Position numbers and translations under genes: made by a program. From Acephala macrosclerotiorum (lineage: Eukaryota; Ascomycota; Leotiomycetes; Helotiales; Mollisiaceae): 64,000 nt of DNA. Location of the stretch: contig MU119310.1 of assembly GCA_014904845.1 (NCBI GenBank), positions 104,609 to 168,608 on the forward strand, in the 5' to 3' direction. Under the pieces are notes generated by a model. That model ran no database searches. It was not told the origin of the DNA and was given only the letters and a program-made list of their open reading frames with translations. Below, piece after piece: positions 1 through 11,809 of the stretch. Numbering within the stretch: position 1 is the stretch's first letter; the number at the start of each line of letters is the position of its first letter.

Positions 1-88
1 CATCTGCAGAAACACTCTTGCTGTCCTTAGTCAGCTGATCGTACGAGGCGACCGCGGCGCTTTGACGAGTCTGAGACGAGGATGACAT
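1..88 (-). CDS. 5' end of a gene cut by the left edge (partial)
   Basis: An ATG at 88 on the minus strand opens a frame of 29 codons that is still open at base 1. The peptide begins MSSSSQTRQSAAVASYDQ and is Ser/Ala/Gln-rich, as fungal cytosolic or nuclear N-termini often are. No domain is visible in so short a piece. It is divergent from the SET gene at 943, so the 854 bases between them would be a shared promoter. The start is a guess based on the only in-frame ATG. Confidence 0.4.
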   Translation of the reverse strand, partial: MSSSSQTRQSAAVASYDQLTKDSKSVSAD

Positions 89-942
89 GACACTTGGATA
101 AGAGGAAGCAAGCTGTCACTGTGGCTTTTCGAGATACTTTCATGCGAAACCGGGATCGTTTATGGTTAAAAAGAGGTTGACATTCAAAGTAGGGCTGATG
201 TGTTACTTTTGGGGTTCCGAGAGGATCGTGGAGGTTGTGGAACTTGTGGCTGCGGCGATGATCGACGCTAGGATGATCTCGGTTGTCGTAATTTCAGCAG
301 TGACATTGTCGAGAAGATCACATAAGATTGGGAAGATCTTCAACTATTCTCACAGATACCTCTCTTCTTTATTCTTGTCAAATTCTGTCCTTCTCAAACC
401 ATGAATCTCCCTGCATCGTTCTTTCCCATTCCTCAATCGCCACCCTGGGCGACCGTCCAGGCTCGGAACTCCAATCCTTGAAACTGCATCATACTCAGGC
501 CATCGGTCCCGACTCATAGTTACTCTCAAACTAAGCTTTGAATATTTCTCCGATGGGAAAATGTTTCCTGGGATGTTCCTTTTCGATTCTTCGCAAGCTG
601 TGCATTTTAGAGTTTCTACCCCTGAGAACGGGCCTCGCTTAGCGACCGTTGAAACTTTCATACCCTCAAGTTCTTGTTTCTCTCAGTACCCGCATGGCTA
701 TCACTATCAGATGAAGATGGAACCGTGTCAGGCCTTGGCTTTTTCTTGTCGTCGGAGCTTCATTCTTGAGCCTTTATTGATTTAATGAAACGAGCTCACA
801 AGTGAATTGTCTGACCCAATGTCACTAGACTGATAGAAGCAAGGCCTGGGCCTTAGATCGTCGTCTTCATAAAGATGCGCATGGCTCTCCCCTCAAAGTC
901 GTCGTAATCCTCCTTTTCGTTTTCATCTTATTATACTTTTTA
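89..942. other. intergenic, probable divergent promoter
   Basis: This stretch lies between the minus-strand start at 88 and the SET gene at 943. Short frames exist on both strands, but none has a recognisable domain, splice pattern or consistent codon use. A weak AT-rich patch (TTATTATACTTTTTAATG) lies directly upstream of the ATG at 943. I see nothing else. Confidence 0.5.
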
Positions 943-2322
943 ATGCATTTCCGTCTCGTAATGCTACCTTCTGCATTGCTCTCCTTGGCGCTGTGCTCGG
1001 CTGCTCAAGCCGAAGCTTCTTTCGATGTCACAGCGGCATCACCTGGACAAGCACTTGATGAAAGGTTGGCCCTCGAGATTGCATCATCATTATCAAACGC
1101 TGTCTGCCCAATACAAGATGACTTCGCTATACAAGTAGCAGATCGTCTTCATCCTGGCGTCTGTACACATGAGCACCATCATCACATCCCCCAGAACACA
1201 TCTTCAGTACACACTGAAGACCACTCTTCGCTGTGGACCATCCATCCTACATGTATCGCCAACACAACTACCAAGTTCTGCGTCTACACATCACAACTCT
1301 TCTACTCCAACCGCGGAATCACAATCCTGACCACCCCTTCGACCGCACGAGTCCTCTCCCGCCTTCCAGCATTCAACATCAAAACACCCCACCTCTCCTC
1401 CCTCTCCGAGAACGACAACCGCGATCCCCCATTTATCGTCGCTCCCATTCCCGGCCGCGGCATGGGCCTAATAGCAAATCGCACCATCGAACGAGGCGAC
1501 CTGATCAAATCCCACCCCGCCATCGCAATCTTCCATAACGACGCCGTCTCCAAAGACAACGCTTTGTATCCAACCCACTACTCACCCCTCCTGCACCTCG
1601 CCATTGACCAACTACCCCCTGCTACCCGTTCCCTCTTCTTGGCAATGGCCGCACACAACGAGACCGAAGAACCATACATCGAGAGGATATATACGAATAC
1701 CTTTGGCGAGGATTTCAATGGGCAGGAACATTCGATTGTAATCCCAGAGACGGCGAGGTTGAATCATGATTGTAGACCTAATGCGATGTATTATTTTAAT
1801 CCGAGAACGTTGGTTCATTATACGTATGCTGCAAGACGGATATACGCTGGTGAAGAGATCACGATCACATACGTCGATCCTCTCCAGACCAGACTCAGAC
1901 GCCGAGCAGCAATCAAGCGAAGTTGGGGATTTGAATGTTCCTGCTCACTTTGTAGTCAAGGAGGAGAATTTGTACGAGAGAGTAATAGGAGAATAGTCAA
2001 GATAAACGAGCTATTGAAGAGCTTTGGGGAGCTGGATGAAGATGTCAAGGGCAAGAAGACAGTGGGAGGAACGCCAGAGATGGCGGAATTGTTGGTGGGG
2101 TTGTATGATCAGGAGAGACTGTATGCTAGTGTGGCAGATGCGTATCGTGTTGCGGCGTTGGCGTATTCGGCAAGGGGGATGGAGTGGAAAGCGGTGATGT
2201 GGGGGATGAGGGCGGTGGAGGCGGGCTTGATTCATGATGGGCCGAGGGGGGATGGGGTGTTGGATATGAAGAGGTTGTTGAGTGATCCGAGGAAACATTG
2301 GAGTTGGGGTGTGAATTTATAA
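943..2322 (+). CDS. SET-domain protein with N-terminal signal peptide
   Basis: Single-exon gene, 459 residues. Residues 1-23 form a hydrophobic signal sequence ending near AQA. A His-rich stretch (CTHEHHHH, about 74-80) follows. The SET domain spans about 164-310: GRGMGLIA at 171-178 is the N-terminal SET motif, NHDCRPNA at 274-281 and GEEITITY at 303-310 are the two conserved C-terminal motifs (the knot that binds S-adenosylmethionine), and a post-SET Cys cluster CSCSLC lies at 332-337. The catalytic parts look complete. SET proteins methylate lysines and usually act in nucleus or cytosol, so a signal peptide is unexpected; related SET proteins with this layout do occur in ascomycetes, substrate unknown. 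It converges on the regulator at 2545 (222 bases between stops). SET assignment is firm; secretion is inferred. Confidence 0.88.
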   Translation: MHFRLVMLPSALLSLALCSAAQAEASFDVTAASPGQALDERLALEIASSLSNAVCPIQDDFAIQVADRLHPGVCTHEHHHHIPQNTSSVHTEDHSSLWTIHPTCIANTTTKFCVYTSQLFYSNRGITILTTPSTARVLSRLPAFNIKTPHLSSLSENDNRDPPFIVAPIPGRGMGLIANRTIERGDLIKSHPAIAIFHNDAVSKDNALYPTHYSPLLHLAIDQLPPATRSLFLAMAAHNETEEPYIERIYTNTFGEDFNGQEHSIVIPETARLNHDCRPNAMYYFNPRTLVHYTYAARRIYAGEEITITYVDPLQTRLRRRAAIKRSWGFECSCSLCSQGGEFVRESNRRIVKINELLKSFGELDEDVKGKKTVGGTPEMAELLVGLYDQERLYASVADAYRVAALAYSARGMEWKAVMWGMRAVEAGLIHDGPRGDGVLDMKRLLSDPRKHWSWGVNL

Positions 2323-2544
2323 GGATGTTGTGAACTGGCTGGGTCTAGGGATGGTTGGCGTTGTTGTGGGTCTGGGTTTGAGCTTTGCTGTATTAATTTA
2401 TGTGAGGACTGTGTATCTTTAGATGGTACTTTGCTTCACCAGTATAGCTTACCTTAATAGACAGAAAATAAATATCAATACCCAGCGTTCTCCAGCTCAC
2501 GATCCAGCATTCCAGTTCTGATGTGGGAGATTGTTGTTCATATT

Positions 2545-4173
2545 TCATTCAGCATCATATGTCTCGTACTCATATCCTTCCTCAAACTTCAATTCAGCAT
2601 TCACTAGCCGACTCTCTTTCAGTTCCCGCAGACTATCCCTCACAGCACTTTTCACGATGTCAGCATCCCAAACACCCTCCCGCCGAGAACCCATCTCATC
2701 CAAAACTCCCAGAACCTCATGCTTGACATCCTCGTCTTCTGTTAACAAACCAACAACGAAAAGACTCCTCAAGAACCCCTCATGAACCACGAAACCTTTG
2801 ATAAAGTCCTCATGTCTGACCGCCCTTCGACACATACCAATGATCTCGATGCACGCGTCTCGTTCTCGCGAATGTGGTTGTTGGAGAAGGGGGTCGATGT
2901 TTGGATCTTGCGGACGGAATCGCGAAAGGACGAGGGACGCGCTGGATGCTTGGACGCAAAGGATCGAGACATGAACGAAGTCATGTGTCCCCTCGAGTGT
3001 CAAGCTTCGTTTGTAGAAGGGTGAAAATGCAGTTTGCCATTGCAATAACTGAGTTTGAAGATGCTCGACACCTTCGTCTGACAGCCAATGATTGTTTTGG
3101 GATGCAGCCGCTATCGGGGAGGCTGGAATCCAGCAATTCTGGGGGTGGCGAGCGAGGTTGCTGGAAAGTCTAGCTCGAGCGCGTTGAGTAAGATCTTCGA
3201 TGTAGCGACGACTGGTGGCGATGTCTGGGAACGAGCTTGGCATAGAGTACGGCTTTGTGTTGTAGGCTATACCTAGAACCGTAGGTCGCGATGAACAGTT
3301 CTGTAGGCCGTCGAGATGAGTACACAACTGAACATCCAAACGAGCAAATGCTGTCACCAGTTCCGAGTCCATGCAGTCGTATTGAGTGATGGGCTCGAGA
3401 TGAGTATAAGGGAACAGGCCTTTGTCAGGGAGTCGGTCGACAATGAGGTTCCTGAATGTGCTCTTGAGGTGGCTGATTGCTGCTGGTATGTTGCCTTGAA
3501 GCATCTCGAAGATGTAGATCAGAAGAGAGGCTTGGAGGAGTGTCCTGGCAGACTCGAGGCCTGAAGTTGATGCTAGGTGCCGGATGCCTTTCACTGCCTG
3601 GCCGTACCGTCTGTAAGCGTGTTGGAAATGTTGGGCTTGGTTCTCGCGGTTCTTTAGCTTGATGCATGTCGCCTTGCAGAGTGCAGATACGGATGAAATG
3701 AGATACTGAATGGTGGGCTGGTTATGAGATACTTGCAGCATGCCCTTCATCCAGGGCAGATCGCTGAATTCATGAAATGATTTTTCGCGGAAGAATTGGA
3801 AATATTGGTAATCGTCAGGGCCGTCCAATGTAGGCATCAGAGAAGGCTCTTGCAAAAGGTCTTGCGGTTGTGGTAGCCTTGCAATCAAGCACTGATCCTT
3901 GGGAAGTATTGCTCTCTTCTGTGGGAGAAGTGGGTCTCTTTTGGACCGTCTCTGGGGAGGCTCGATGTGTGTTTGATAACCATCGCATTCGACACCAAAC
4001 TTCTCACAGCGCAAGCCTATTATACTTAAGTAATGATCTCAGAACGTTCAAGAAATAGACCCACATCCAGGATGCCGTTCATCGCATTTGATTCTTCTTC
4101 TCTTGCAAGTCTTGCAGCCTGTTCTAACTTTTGGTTTGCCAGCTCTGCCTTTCTTGACTTCTTCGAGTGGCAT
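2545..4173 (-). CDS. Zn2Cys6 transcription factor (2 exons)
   Basis: Exons 4173-4065 and 4016-2545, intron 48 bases (GTGGGT..ATAG); product 526 residues. The intron interrupts the zinc cluster; joining the exons restores the CX2CX6CX6CX2CX6C pattern at Cys 20, 23, 30, 37, 40, 47, with basic residues KRRRIK between the second and third Cys and the usual CDGY end. This is the binuclear DNA-binding domain of fungal regulators. The rest resembles the C6 regulators with a 'YQYFxFFR' start to a helical regulatory domain (about 105 on) and a segment 'YGQAVKGIR', consistent with a fungal-specific activator body. No coiled coil is obvious. The neighbour at 6614-8595 has the same body layout, so the two may be old duplicates. 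Target genes cannot be told. Confidence 0.88.
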
Positions 4174-5853
4174 GCTTGACTTAACGAGGACAATTCAAAC
4201 AAAATTCAATAATTCGATCGTGATCGGCAGGTTTGAATCAAGTAACGACAAGAACAAAACAAACCAACGTAAACAGCACTTTGAAGTATAGACGATACAC
4301 CACAACGAGTAGAGCCTCAAAGTATTGAGCCGACATGATGCTCTTAATAAGCTCCCCATCCCACAGCTGTTGGATGTTGGGGCGCAGGTGGAGCAAATTT
4401 GCAAACATTGAGAACATGGTACTCGCGTGACAGTTAAGCGCTAACCTCCATTCGCACCGACAGAAATAACCATATCGTACACAGAACCAATCAAGTCCCG
4501 CAACTTAGGTAAGCAAAAGCAGACAGGACCTACTCAGGAAGTGCAACAATGCGAATAACTCCGCCAGCGAAATAACAGGAAGCATGAACTGACACTTTTG
4601 GCCCCTACGATCTTCCCGCCCCTTCACTGCCTTGATCAATTCAAGGATGCAGACCTGACAAAATATATCCCCGAAGCTTTGAGAGGCACTCAGATGTCGA
4701 GCCTACGATAAAGGCGATATGACTGGACCCTGCGTTCGAGGTATGGATAATAGACAACGGGATTGGCCGTCGGGGTAACCTTACCACTGGATTGATCAAC
4801 CGTTAGAGCGACGTGAGACTCGGGTTCGGGCAAACATGCAGCAAAGACGCAGTGAAAGCCCCGTCTTGGCCCCCAAACTCGCCAAACTCGTTCCTAAAAT
4901 TCAAGTCTCAATAATATTGTCACAAATTGGTATAGCCATGCGACGGCCTATTCACGACAGTGCTTCTGATCCCGCGTCCATGGTCGAGTATGGATGTCCG
5001 CGCAAGTTTTCTCCGATCTGAGACTAAGATTCACCGAACGGGCGAATGGCAGCCCATGATACTTCTTCTTTCTAGAGTGTCGGGGCCAAGCAGAGCCCTA
5101 AATGTCAGGACTGGAGAGAGCAGTGATTTGATGAGAAGTGATTACCGAGACTGACACCTTGTCGGGGCGAGGGCTTGTTGAATTAAGGCCTCCCAATGCC
5201 GCCTCAGAGAGTATAACGCTTTCATCGCGGTCTTAGCGGTAGGATTGCCTTGTTTGTCGCAGATTACCTCGAATGATGATGCCAATCGAGTCCTTCGTGC
5301 TTGGGGCTGAGAGAAACAGCATGAAAGCAACGTTGCGAGGCAATCGGTTCTGTCATTTGTCAGTGAAGAAAAGGAGACAAATGCTTCTCAAACCGGAGCT
5401 ATCATATGTTTCATGCTGGAAATTTGTCAGCATTGAAGATCCAAACCATCCGCATGATGAAGAGGGAGCTGCTTTGGGATATTGGTACCCGTACTTGCAG
5501 GTTGCCAACAGCGGGCGGCGACCCACCTTCCTTTTCCTTCACCGGTGTGGAGCAAACGCTAGCTTGAGCCTCAAGTACGCAACTCGGTGACCAAGGCTGG
5601 AATTGAGGCTCCTCGATGGTCGTGCTGTTTGGTATCGAGCTGAACATGTGACAGCCCGACTGAGAAATTTCGCCAACATCTGGCGTTTGCTTTTGACTGA
5701 AAATGTATGAGCTGTGAGAATGATATTACTATGGTTTCAAGTATCAGATGGATCAATTTAGACGGACGAGAATGAAAGAATGGATTGTTAACTTGATGTT
5801 GTGTACTTGCTGCTTGATATATTCTCGTCCGAAGATACTTTTGATCTTTCCCA
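4174..5853. other. intergenic, upstream of the 2545-4173 regulator
   Basis: No supportable gene. Short frames on both strands have no domain and do not join through plausible introns. The first few hundred bases should hold the promoter of the minus-strand regulator starting at 4173. Confidence 0.45.
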
Positions 5854-6136
5854 AATGAGGCAAGCGCGAAGCGCGAAGCCAAAAGTGCCTCGACGCGTCG
5901 CTATTCGACCATCAACAACGACGACGACGACGCCTCCCCTTCCCTCCGATGTGTTTTATGACCTCCGCAGCATTGAACAAGCCTCCCGGAGACAGCCGAA
6001 TGTTGCATCGCGGTCCTCACGAACCACTCGATCAAGCTTGAAATATCCCTATTGTTGACCTCCCGACTGAACGCTACGACGAGCTCGAATCTCTTCTCCA
6101 TATCTATAAACCCTTCTTCGCTACCGTCTTCTGAGC
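5854..6136 (+). pseudogene. possible small gene or gene relic
   Basis: An ATG at 5854 opens 67 codons rich in Arg, Thr and Pro, with a segment SDVFYDLRSIEQASR that looks protein-like. The frame stops at 6058. A second protein-like stretch, IVDLPTERYDELESLLHIY, follows in another frame up to a stop near 6134. The frame change and the stop between the two suggest a broken gene or an unrecognised intron, but no good GT..AG pair joins them. No family recognised. This could also be chance. Confidence 0.25.
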
Positions 6137-6613
6137 ATGATTATATCTTTTAGAAGATGCCGAGGTCAAATACACAAGGGGTGCGCTTGCACTAGAAGCA
6201 GGACGGATTTTGGCGCGGAGGCATATCACCACAGGACGCATTGCCAAAAGTTCGAGCCGCCCGATGACGGTGACGGTATGACACTTTCGATATTAGCCAA
6301 ATACCGAGTCGCGCAAAGATCCCATGTCTTTTATGATATATGCCGAGCTGACTCTGCCGACCTATCAGTCATGAGCAATTGGTGCAACCCGAGAGAAACG
6401 AAATACAGAGCCAAAAATATCCTCACACAACCTCGTTGCAGACCAGCTGCAAGGCGAGGACTCTATCTCCTTCAAATCGTCCGATTATCCCATCATTTAT
6501 TCTCATTCCAGCATTTCGAAACAAGTCCCTTTTGTGTAGCCGTCCAAACGCCAGACCAAGTTCCAACGCCATTTCCTTTACTATATTTCAGTAAATCAAC
6601 ACTTCCTCTGCCA

Positions 6614-8595
6614 TCACACGAGGAGCAGCGGATCAATCATCTCTGCATCTCCCTGATCATCTTCTCGTGATAAGCATCTATCGCCTGCTTCTGCGCACAC
6701 TCGACTGTCCCACATTCCTTCTCTTCTCGGTGCCATTGATCTGAGAACGTCAATGGCTTCCTTTCGTAACGTCCTGTCTGGACACATCATTGAAACCATG
6801 GCCAGTGATGGGACTATCCCAGTATCGAAAACGAAGCCTTTGGAAAAGCGAGGATGGGCGACTAGTCGCCGGCTGAAGTCGAGAATTGCATGTACCGTTG
6901 GAAAGAGGTTTGCTTCTACGAAGCTGGGGGTTGGAGAAGACGATCTTTGCGAAGTAATCATCTGCGAGGAAGCTCGAGGTCGGACGAAGTTCATCTCGGG
7001 GACTGTCAAGGACGATGATCGAGTTGAGGGTTCTCCCGAGAACGACTGGATATCAGAGAAAGACGACGACCGAGCACTAGAGAACGACATGGATGGAGAA
7101 TCCGCTGCCGCAGACGATAGCGGGAAGAAACGAGTGATTATGAGCTCGGTAGCCAGTGCTTGGATGTGCATTATGGCCGCTGGTATGAAGAAAGAATCTC
7201 CCGTTGGTGACATTGCATAGTTCAGGAGCGGAGAGAAGGCATCATGCCACTGTGCGAGTCGGTAACACAGATGTCTCGAGGCGTTTGGGAGGTCACACAT
7301 CTCGTACCATTGCTTCAGTTGAGATGGGATCGATTCGAAGTCTGGATAATTGGCTGCATCGCTTGCTTCCCAGACAGCCGGAATGTCCCCAGGTGGAGTA
7401 CTGTTCGGCGGCACGCGGCATAAGATATCCTCGAGATATATTCTTGCTTCGTTGATGGTTGAAAATCCACTTGGCATCTCGAGATGCTCTGAGGCAAAGA
7501 TAAGATTGAATATCTGGTTGGCTTCTATTGCTGGGGAACTCTTTTGTCTGCTCATCAGTGCGAGTGAAGGTCTATCGAGGCGGATGAAAGCCAACAAGAG
7601 CTCGTTGTCAATTGGTGCGCTAGGGTGAGTGCCCGTAGACCCAACCCTAGAGAAGTGGTGAGGTCGTGGCAGACTCCTGAGCTGTTTTATTATCATATCG
7701 ACTGCACTTTGGATATGCATCACGGCCCGGCTGAGATCTCCGTGAAGGCTTTCGAAGCAAAATATGAGAAGGGCACTTAGCAACGCTATCCTGGTCGAGT
7801 CTTGTCCTGCAGCTACCATTTCCCTTATTCCTTTCAAAGCTTGGCCATACTGTTGCAAAGCGTACTGGTGATGTTGGTCATTTGAAGGATTCCACAGTCT
7901 TAGTGGAGGCGTCTTCACAGCTATACTCAGCGCTGCCGTTGCAACGACAAGTTGACGAATGGAGAGGTTGTCGCATGTCTTTAGGACGAAAGGGTTCCAT
8001 AACGTTGGCTCAAATCCATTTGAAAACTCCATTGCAGTCGCATCGCGGAAGTGACAGAAGTACTGATATTCCCTTTGGTCCTGGAACGTTATCCCAGCTG
8101 GGATATGGGGAGGAAAGGAGCTGTTAGGGGGTGGGGGAGCGAAGACAGCAGCGTGGGACGGTTCCGGTGAAGGTGAGGGTGCAGGAGGCGTGGCCTGCAT
8201 GGCCTTTGAAAGGAGCTTTCGCTTCGCCGGTGGGCTCGCGTCCTTGGGCGGAGGTGTCTCCTCTTTCGATGGGTATCCCCCGCACACTCGTCCAAAGTTG
8301 GAGCACCGCAGACAAGCCGGCTTTGTTTCGTCGCACTTTACACGTCGTTGCCTAAAAGGGAATGTGTTAGCCAAGCCTTGAACAATCTTCTTCCTGTCTC
8401 CCATAGTGGCGATCTTGATCCAAGCTCCGATCCCACCCACGGTACTGGGACGGCCACCAGCTCGTATTCAACACGCAACCACTATCTCTTGCCAACGTTC
8501 ACTACTCACTTGCAGGTCAAGCATCCCGATTTTACCTTCGGCTTCGATGCTCTCGGCTTCTTCGTGGCTGGCGTGATTGACGGTATCGGATTCAT
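6614..8595 (-). CDS. Zn2Cys6 transcription factor (2 exons)
   Basis: Exons 8595-8510 and 8351-6614, intron 158 bases (GTGAGT..TTTTAG); product 607 residues. As in its neighbour, the intron cuts the zinc cluster: exon 1 supplies GCLTCK and exon 2 completes Cys 25, 28, 35, 42, 45, 52 (CX2CX6CX6CX2CX6C) ending CGGY. A Pro/Ser-rich linker (about 55-105) follows, then a helical body with YQYFCHFR near 125 and YGQALKGIREM near 200, matching the motifs in the 2545-4173 protein. A Ser-rich loop lies near 480-530. The start at 8595 is preferred because it gives the full DNA-binding domain with a basic leader; reading straight into the intron gives only half of it. Role beyond DNA-binding regulation is unknown. 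Confidence 0.88.
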
Positions 8596-10483
8596 CTTGA
8601 CATGCATGGAAAAATGTACAAACTGGAAAAGGCGAGAGAATGACGACAAACAAAAAGAGAAGTCCAGAGCGACGATCATTAACGTATATTCAGTGGCGAG
8701 TTCTTTGGTTATTCTAATATATATTGCAGGACTCGAAGGACTCTCTCGCTGTTATGGATGTGAGGCTATACATGGTCCTTCAAGGTCGTAAAGACCAACC
8801 AATCAGAATCGAGCAACGCAGAACATCGACATCCAGAACACTAGGCTGGGCCAACACCGTCAACCATTCGCTGATGTAAGATACTAAAATAACGTCGACA
8901 ATCAACACCATACTCAGGCACCAACCATGGTCTTTGTTCAATTCTTCAAGCTCTCAGAATGATCTGCGAAAGCTCGCTTTCATGAACATCCTGAACCAAT
9001 CTTTCGGTTTCGGTTCAGTCGGCTGGTTTATTGGGAGCTATAAACCTTCTGTAACGTTCCGCTACGGGTGTGGCGAGGCTTTGGGTCGCATCCGCTAGGG
9101 CATCCGCTGCTAGGCGAAGTCCTCCGGCCAGGCTGAATCTCTAGAATGTTTCTTTACAGTCAGCCCTACCACTTGAAACGAGAATCCTAACGGCATCCGC
9201 TACCGATCCTTAGGGCTGGGTTTCTGGATTCCGGTTTCACGTCAATGGGATGCCACGTTTAAGCTTCTGACGGGAGCTAGACGTCTTTGTCAGATAAGGT
9301 ACTTGTCACCTGGTAGACTTCCAGACCGCCGGATATACGGCCTTTCCTACCCTTCTATTGTTCTTTGCTGCTTCTAGAAGCGGGATGTCAGAGGAGACCC
9401 CGAGTCTAAGTCAATGTCGATCGATGCAAGCGCCAGAGGCCAAGAGATCTCCATGTCCGCGAACAATCCCAACCATTTTCAGATTATAATTTGTCAGGGT
9501 ATCCCTCGGGTTCAACCAGCCACTCAAATCCAAGACGGAGTTAAGTTTTCACCACGGGAGGATAATACAACGATTGCCAAGTGGCATTGCGCGACAAAAT
9601 AGACGCCTTGCGCCTCAACTCCTTCTGCTTTCGTGCTTAAATCGCCGCCTCCTCATAGGACTTAAGCGCTCAGGCGAGGGAGGAAGGTGTCTCGGGCGTC
9701 TTCAAGCGCATACGCACGATGAAACGGGTGTTGTCAAAGTCCGGAGGATGGGGCAAACGTTGATGCACGCGGAGATGGCGCATTGCGCGTCCCCTCACTG
9801 CGCCTTGATGGGAATTGTGCGGCCGGATGTACAGCACGAAGGGTGGTTGCAGAATAAGGGGGGGTTAGTGAGAGTGAGAGTGAGGTGAGGCTTTCTTAGT
9901 GGCAAGTGTCAGATTCACGGGGACAGGGACGGGAAGGTCAAGTCCGACCAAGGACGTGTTTCTTACTCAGCGTTATTCTTGAAAGAAGTTTAAAATGTTT
10001 GAAGTCCTGCCTAGAATTTTCAAGGGAGGTTTTAGGGAGTCAAGTGATGTGTCTCGTTTTCGCGTTCACCGAGTGTTTGTCGATCTTTTTGTTGTTTGTC
10101 AGCAAGGTTCTGACTGCTGACACATATTATTGACGCTGTTTGCACTTGGTACTGGATGGTATACGTTTGAATTCGTGGTTCTTGACTTTGTTCTGTTTAA
10201 TTCATGAGGCAACGGTGTGAGTGCTGAGCGGGGAAGTCCGAATATTTGAAGGGCTTGTTGCAAGGTAAATGCCCTGGAAATAGTTCCATGACGGGAGCCT
10301 AACGAATTTGAAACGAGATGATTCTCTCAATTATCACTAGGATGCAACGTACTTGGTCGATGTATGTTCAAAGTCTTAATTCCCCCTAATGCTGCAATCT
10401 AATCGCGTCTGCCAATTCAAGCATGAAAAGACGGCCCTTCCTACATATCTCCGATGCTTCTCAACATTAAGCTACCATACCAC
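8596..10483. other. intergenic, no gene seen
   Basis: Holds the promoter side of the regulator starting at 8595 and the 3' side of the gene ending at 10484. The 9-mer GCATCCGCT occurs three times in 115 bases (9089, 9101, 9193). No coding frame is convincing. Confidence 0.4.
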
Positions 10484-11809
10484 CTACGCACCATCACAGT
10501 CGGTATTCCAACATTCCGAGTACCCATTGTAGGTGTTGTCCCATGAGTACTGAATGGAAGTGGTTGCGGTCCACTGATTGTTTTCCATGTAACACGCGCA
10601 CTGCTCCCACACTTGCTCGTTGTTCATGTCTTCAGTCACCTCATCATAATAATCTCCAAACCCATTGTTCTCACTGTTGGCGGTTCCCAGATCCCACTCC
10701 AAAGCAGAAACCTCATTCGTGGCATAGACATCGCCACCCACATAGATGGTTGGCTCGCTATCACCCGATGGATCAGCCATCAGTTCTTCAATTCCTGGCG
10801 CATCAAATGTCTGGTCACGAACGCAGAGCAGGCGCGATGCTGCTGACTTGACCGATGACGAGTTTCCTAGTGATCTCGTGTGGAACGTGACGCTGTGGTT
10901 ACGGAAAGGATGAGCCTGCAACCACACAATGTGCAAGTTCTCGTTTCCATTCTTGTCTGTGTGAAGAAACGGCAGTGGAGCATTTGGCCGAGCCGAAAGT
11001 AAGTCGCCGAAAGTATGATTTACGCCTAGTGGGCTCCTCAGCGTCGAAGTCTTGTTCCAGTGCTCTGACGAAGCGGTTAATACCCCTCCTGTATTATTCG
11101 GATGAAATATTGCGGGGAGTCCTCGCTTCTTGACGGCATTGTCAATTGCTTGCGCACCGCCGAAAGTCTGCAAAGCATATGAGCGATATCCCGTCGTAGT
11201 CTGCGTCGTGAATGCGCCAGCGGCAGTCTTGAAGTTCTCCGCGACAGTGAAACCGCCACCGATGGCGGCTAGAGTTGTCCCAGCAACACAAGCTGTGCGA
11301 CCACTCCAGGAATTTCCGGTTATATAGTCGTGCGCTTGACAAACTGCCGTAATCAAAGTTCCAGCATAGCCGAGCAGAGAGATGAATGCTTTAGCTGCTG
11401 CCCAGCTGAAGACGAATCGTTCGGCTAGCTGGACGCTATTTGGGCCGTCGCGACGGGCGAGGTCAGTTGAGTTGCTGGTGCTGTTCCAGATTGTCATTTC
11501 TTTGTTGGCTTTTACAAATGAGGCATATTCGCGTATTTCTTGATTGAGATTAGGATAGGTGGTGGTGTTCACGAAATATTGTGGTGGGCGACAGTGAGTG
11601 GCGGGTGCCGTGAAATTGTAAAGGACGGGGCCGTAGCGGCTGGCGTTCTGATAGGAAGTCTCGATGTAGCGCTCATGGGAGAGGGCTTGGATGGTTACGG
11701 CAGGGCAATCTGTCGTTGGTATGTAATTGGGACGACAGACAATGTCGAGTGCATTGGTATGAGACGTGACTGCCAGAATGGCGACGAAGGCTGATGAGAT
11801 GTGGATCAT
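10484..11809 (-). CDS. secreted protein, 441 residues, two dibasic sites, 10 Cys
   Basis: I place the start at 11809 because the peptide then opens with a clear signal sequence (MIHISSAFVAILAVTSHTNA, cleavage near 20). The frame is open upstream to 12028, but that extension has no signal and looks non-coding. Ten Cys lie at 25, 35, 73, 157, 174, 329, 404, 406, 433 and 438, suggesting disulfides. Two dibasic sites, RR at 119-120 and KKR at 227-229, would let a Kex2-type protease split the chain into three parts; the middle part is hydrophobic and Gly-rich (132-158, 174-190). There are several NxS/T sites. No family is recognised. The layout recalls precursor proteins processed in the secretory pathway, including some killer-type precursors, but no residue-level match supports that. 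Single exon. Confidence 0.7.
   Translation of the reverse strand: MIHISSAFVAILAVTSHTNALDIVCRPNYIPTTDCPAVTIQALSHERYIETSYQNASRYGPVLYNFTAPATHCRPPQYFVNTTTYPNLNQEIREYASFVKANKEMTIWNSTSNSTDLARRDGPNSVQLAERFVFSWAAAKAFISLLGYAGTLITAVCQAHDYITGNSWSGRTACVAGTTLAAIGGGFTVAENFKTAAGAFTTQTTTGYRSYALQTFGGAQAIDNAVKKRGLPAIFHPNNTGGVLTASSEHWNKTSTLRSPLGVNHTFGDLLSARPNAPLPFLHTDKNGNENLHIVWLQAHPFRNHSVTFHTRSLGNSSSVKSAASRLLCVRDQTFDAPGIEELMADPSGDSEPTIYVGGDVYATNEVSALEWDLGTANSENNGFGDYYDEVTEDMNNEQVWEQCACYMENNQWTATTSIQYSWDNTYNGYSECWNTDCDGA

Noticed and set aside
6137..6670. 177-codon plus-strand frame
   Set aside because: Overlaps the 3' end of the regulator at 6614 and has no domain or protein-like composition.
9089..9201. Three copies of GCATCCGCT
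   Set aside because: Too few and irregularly spaced to call a regulatory array or an element.
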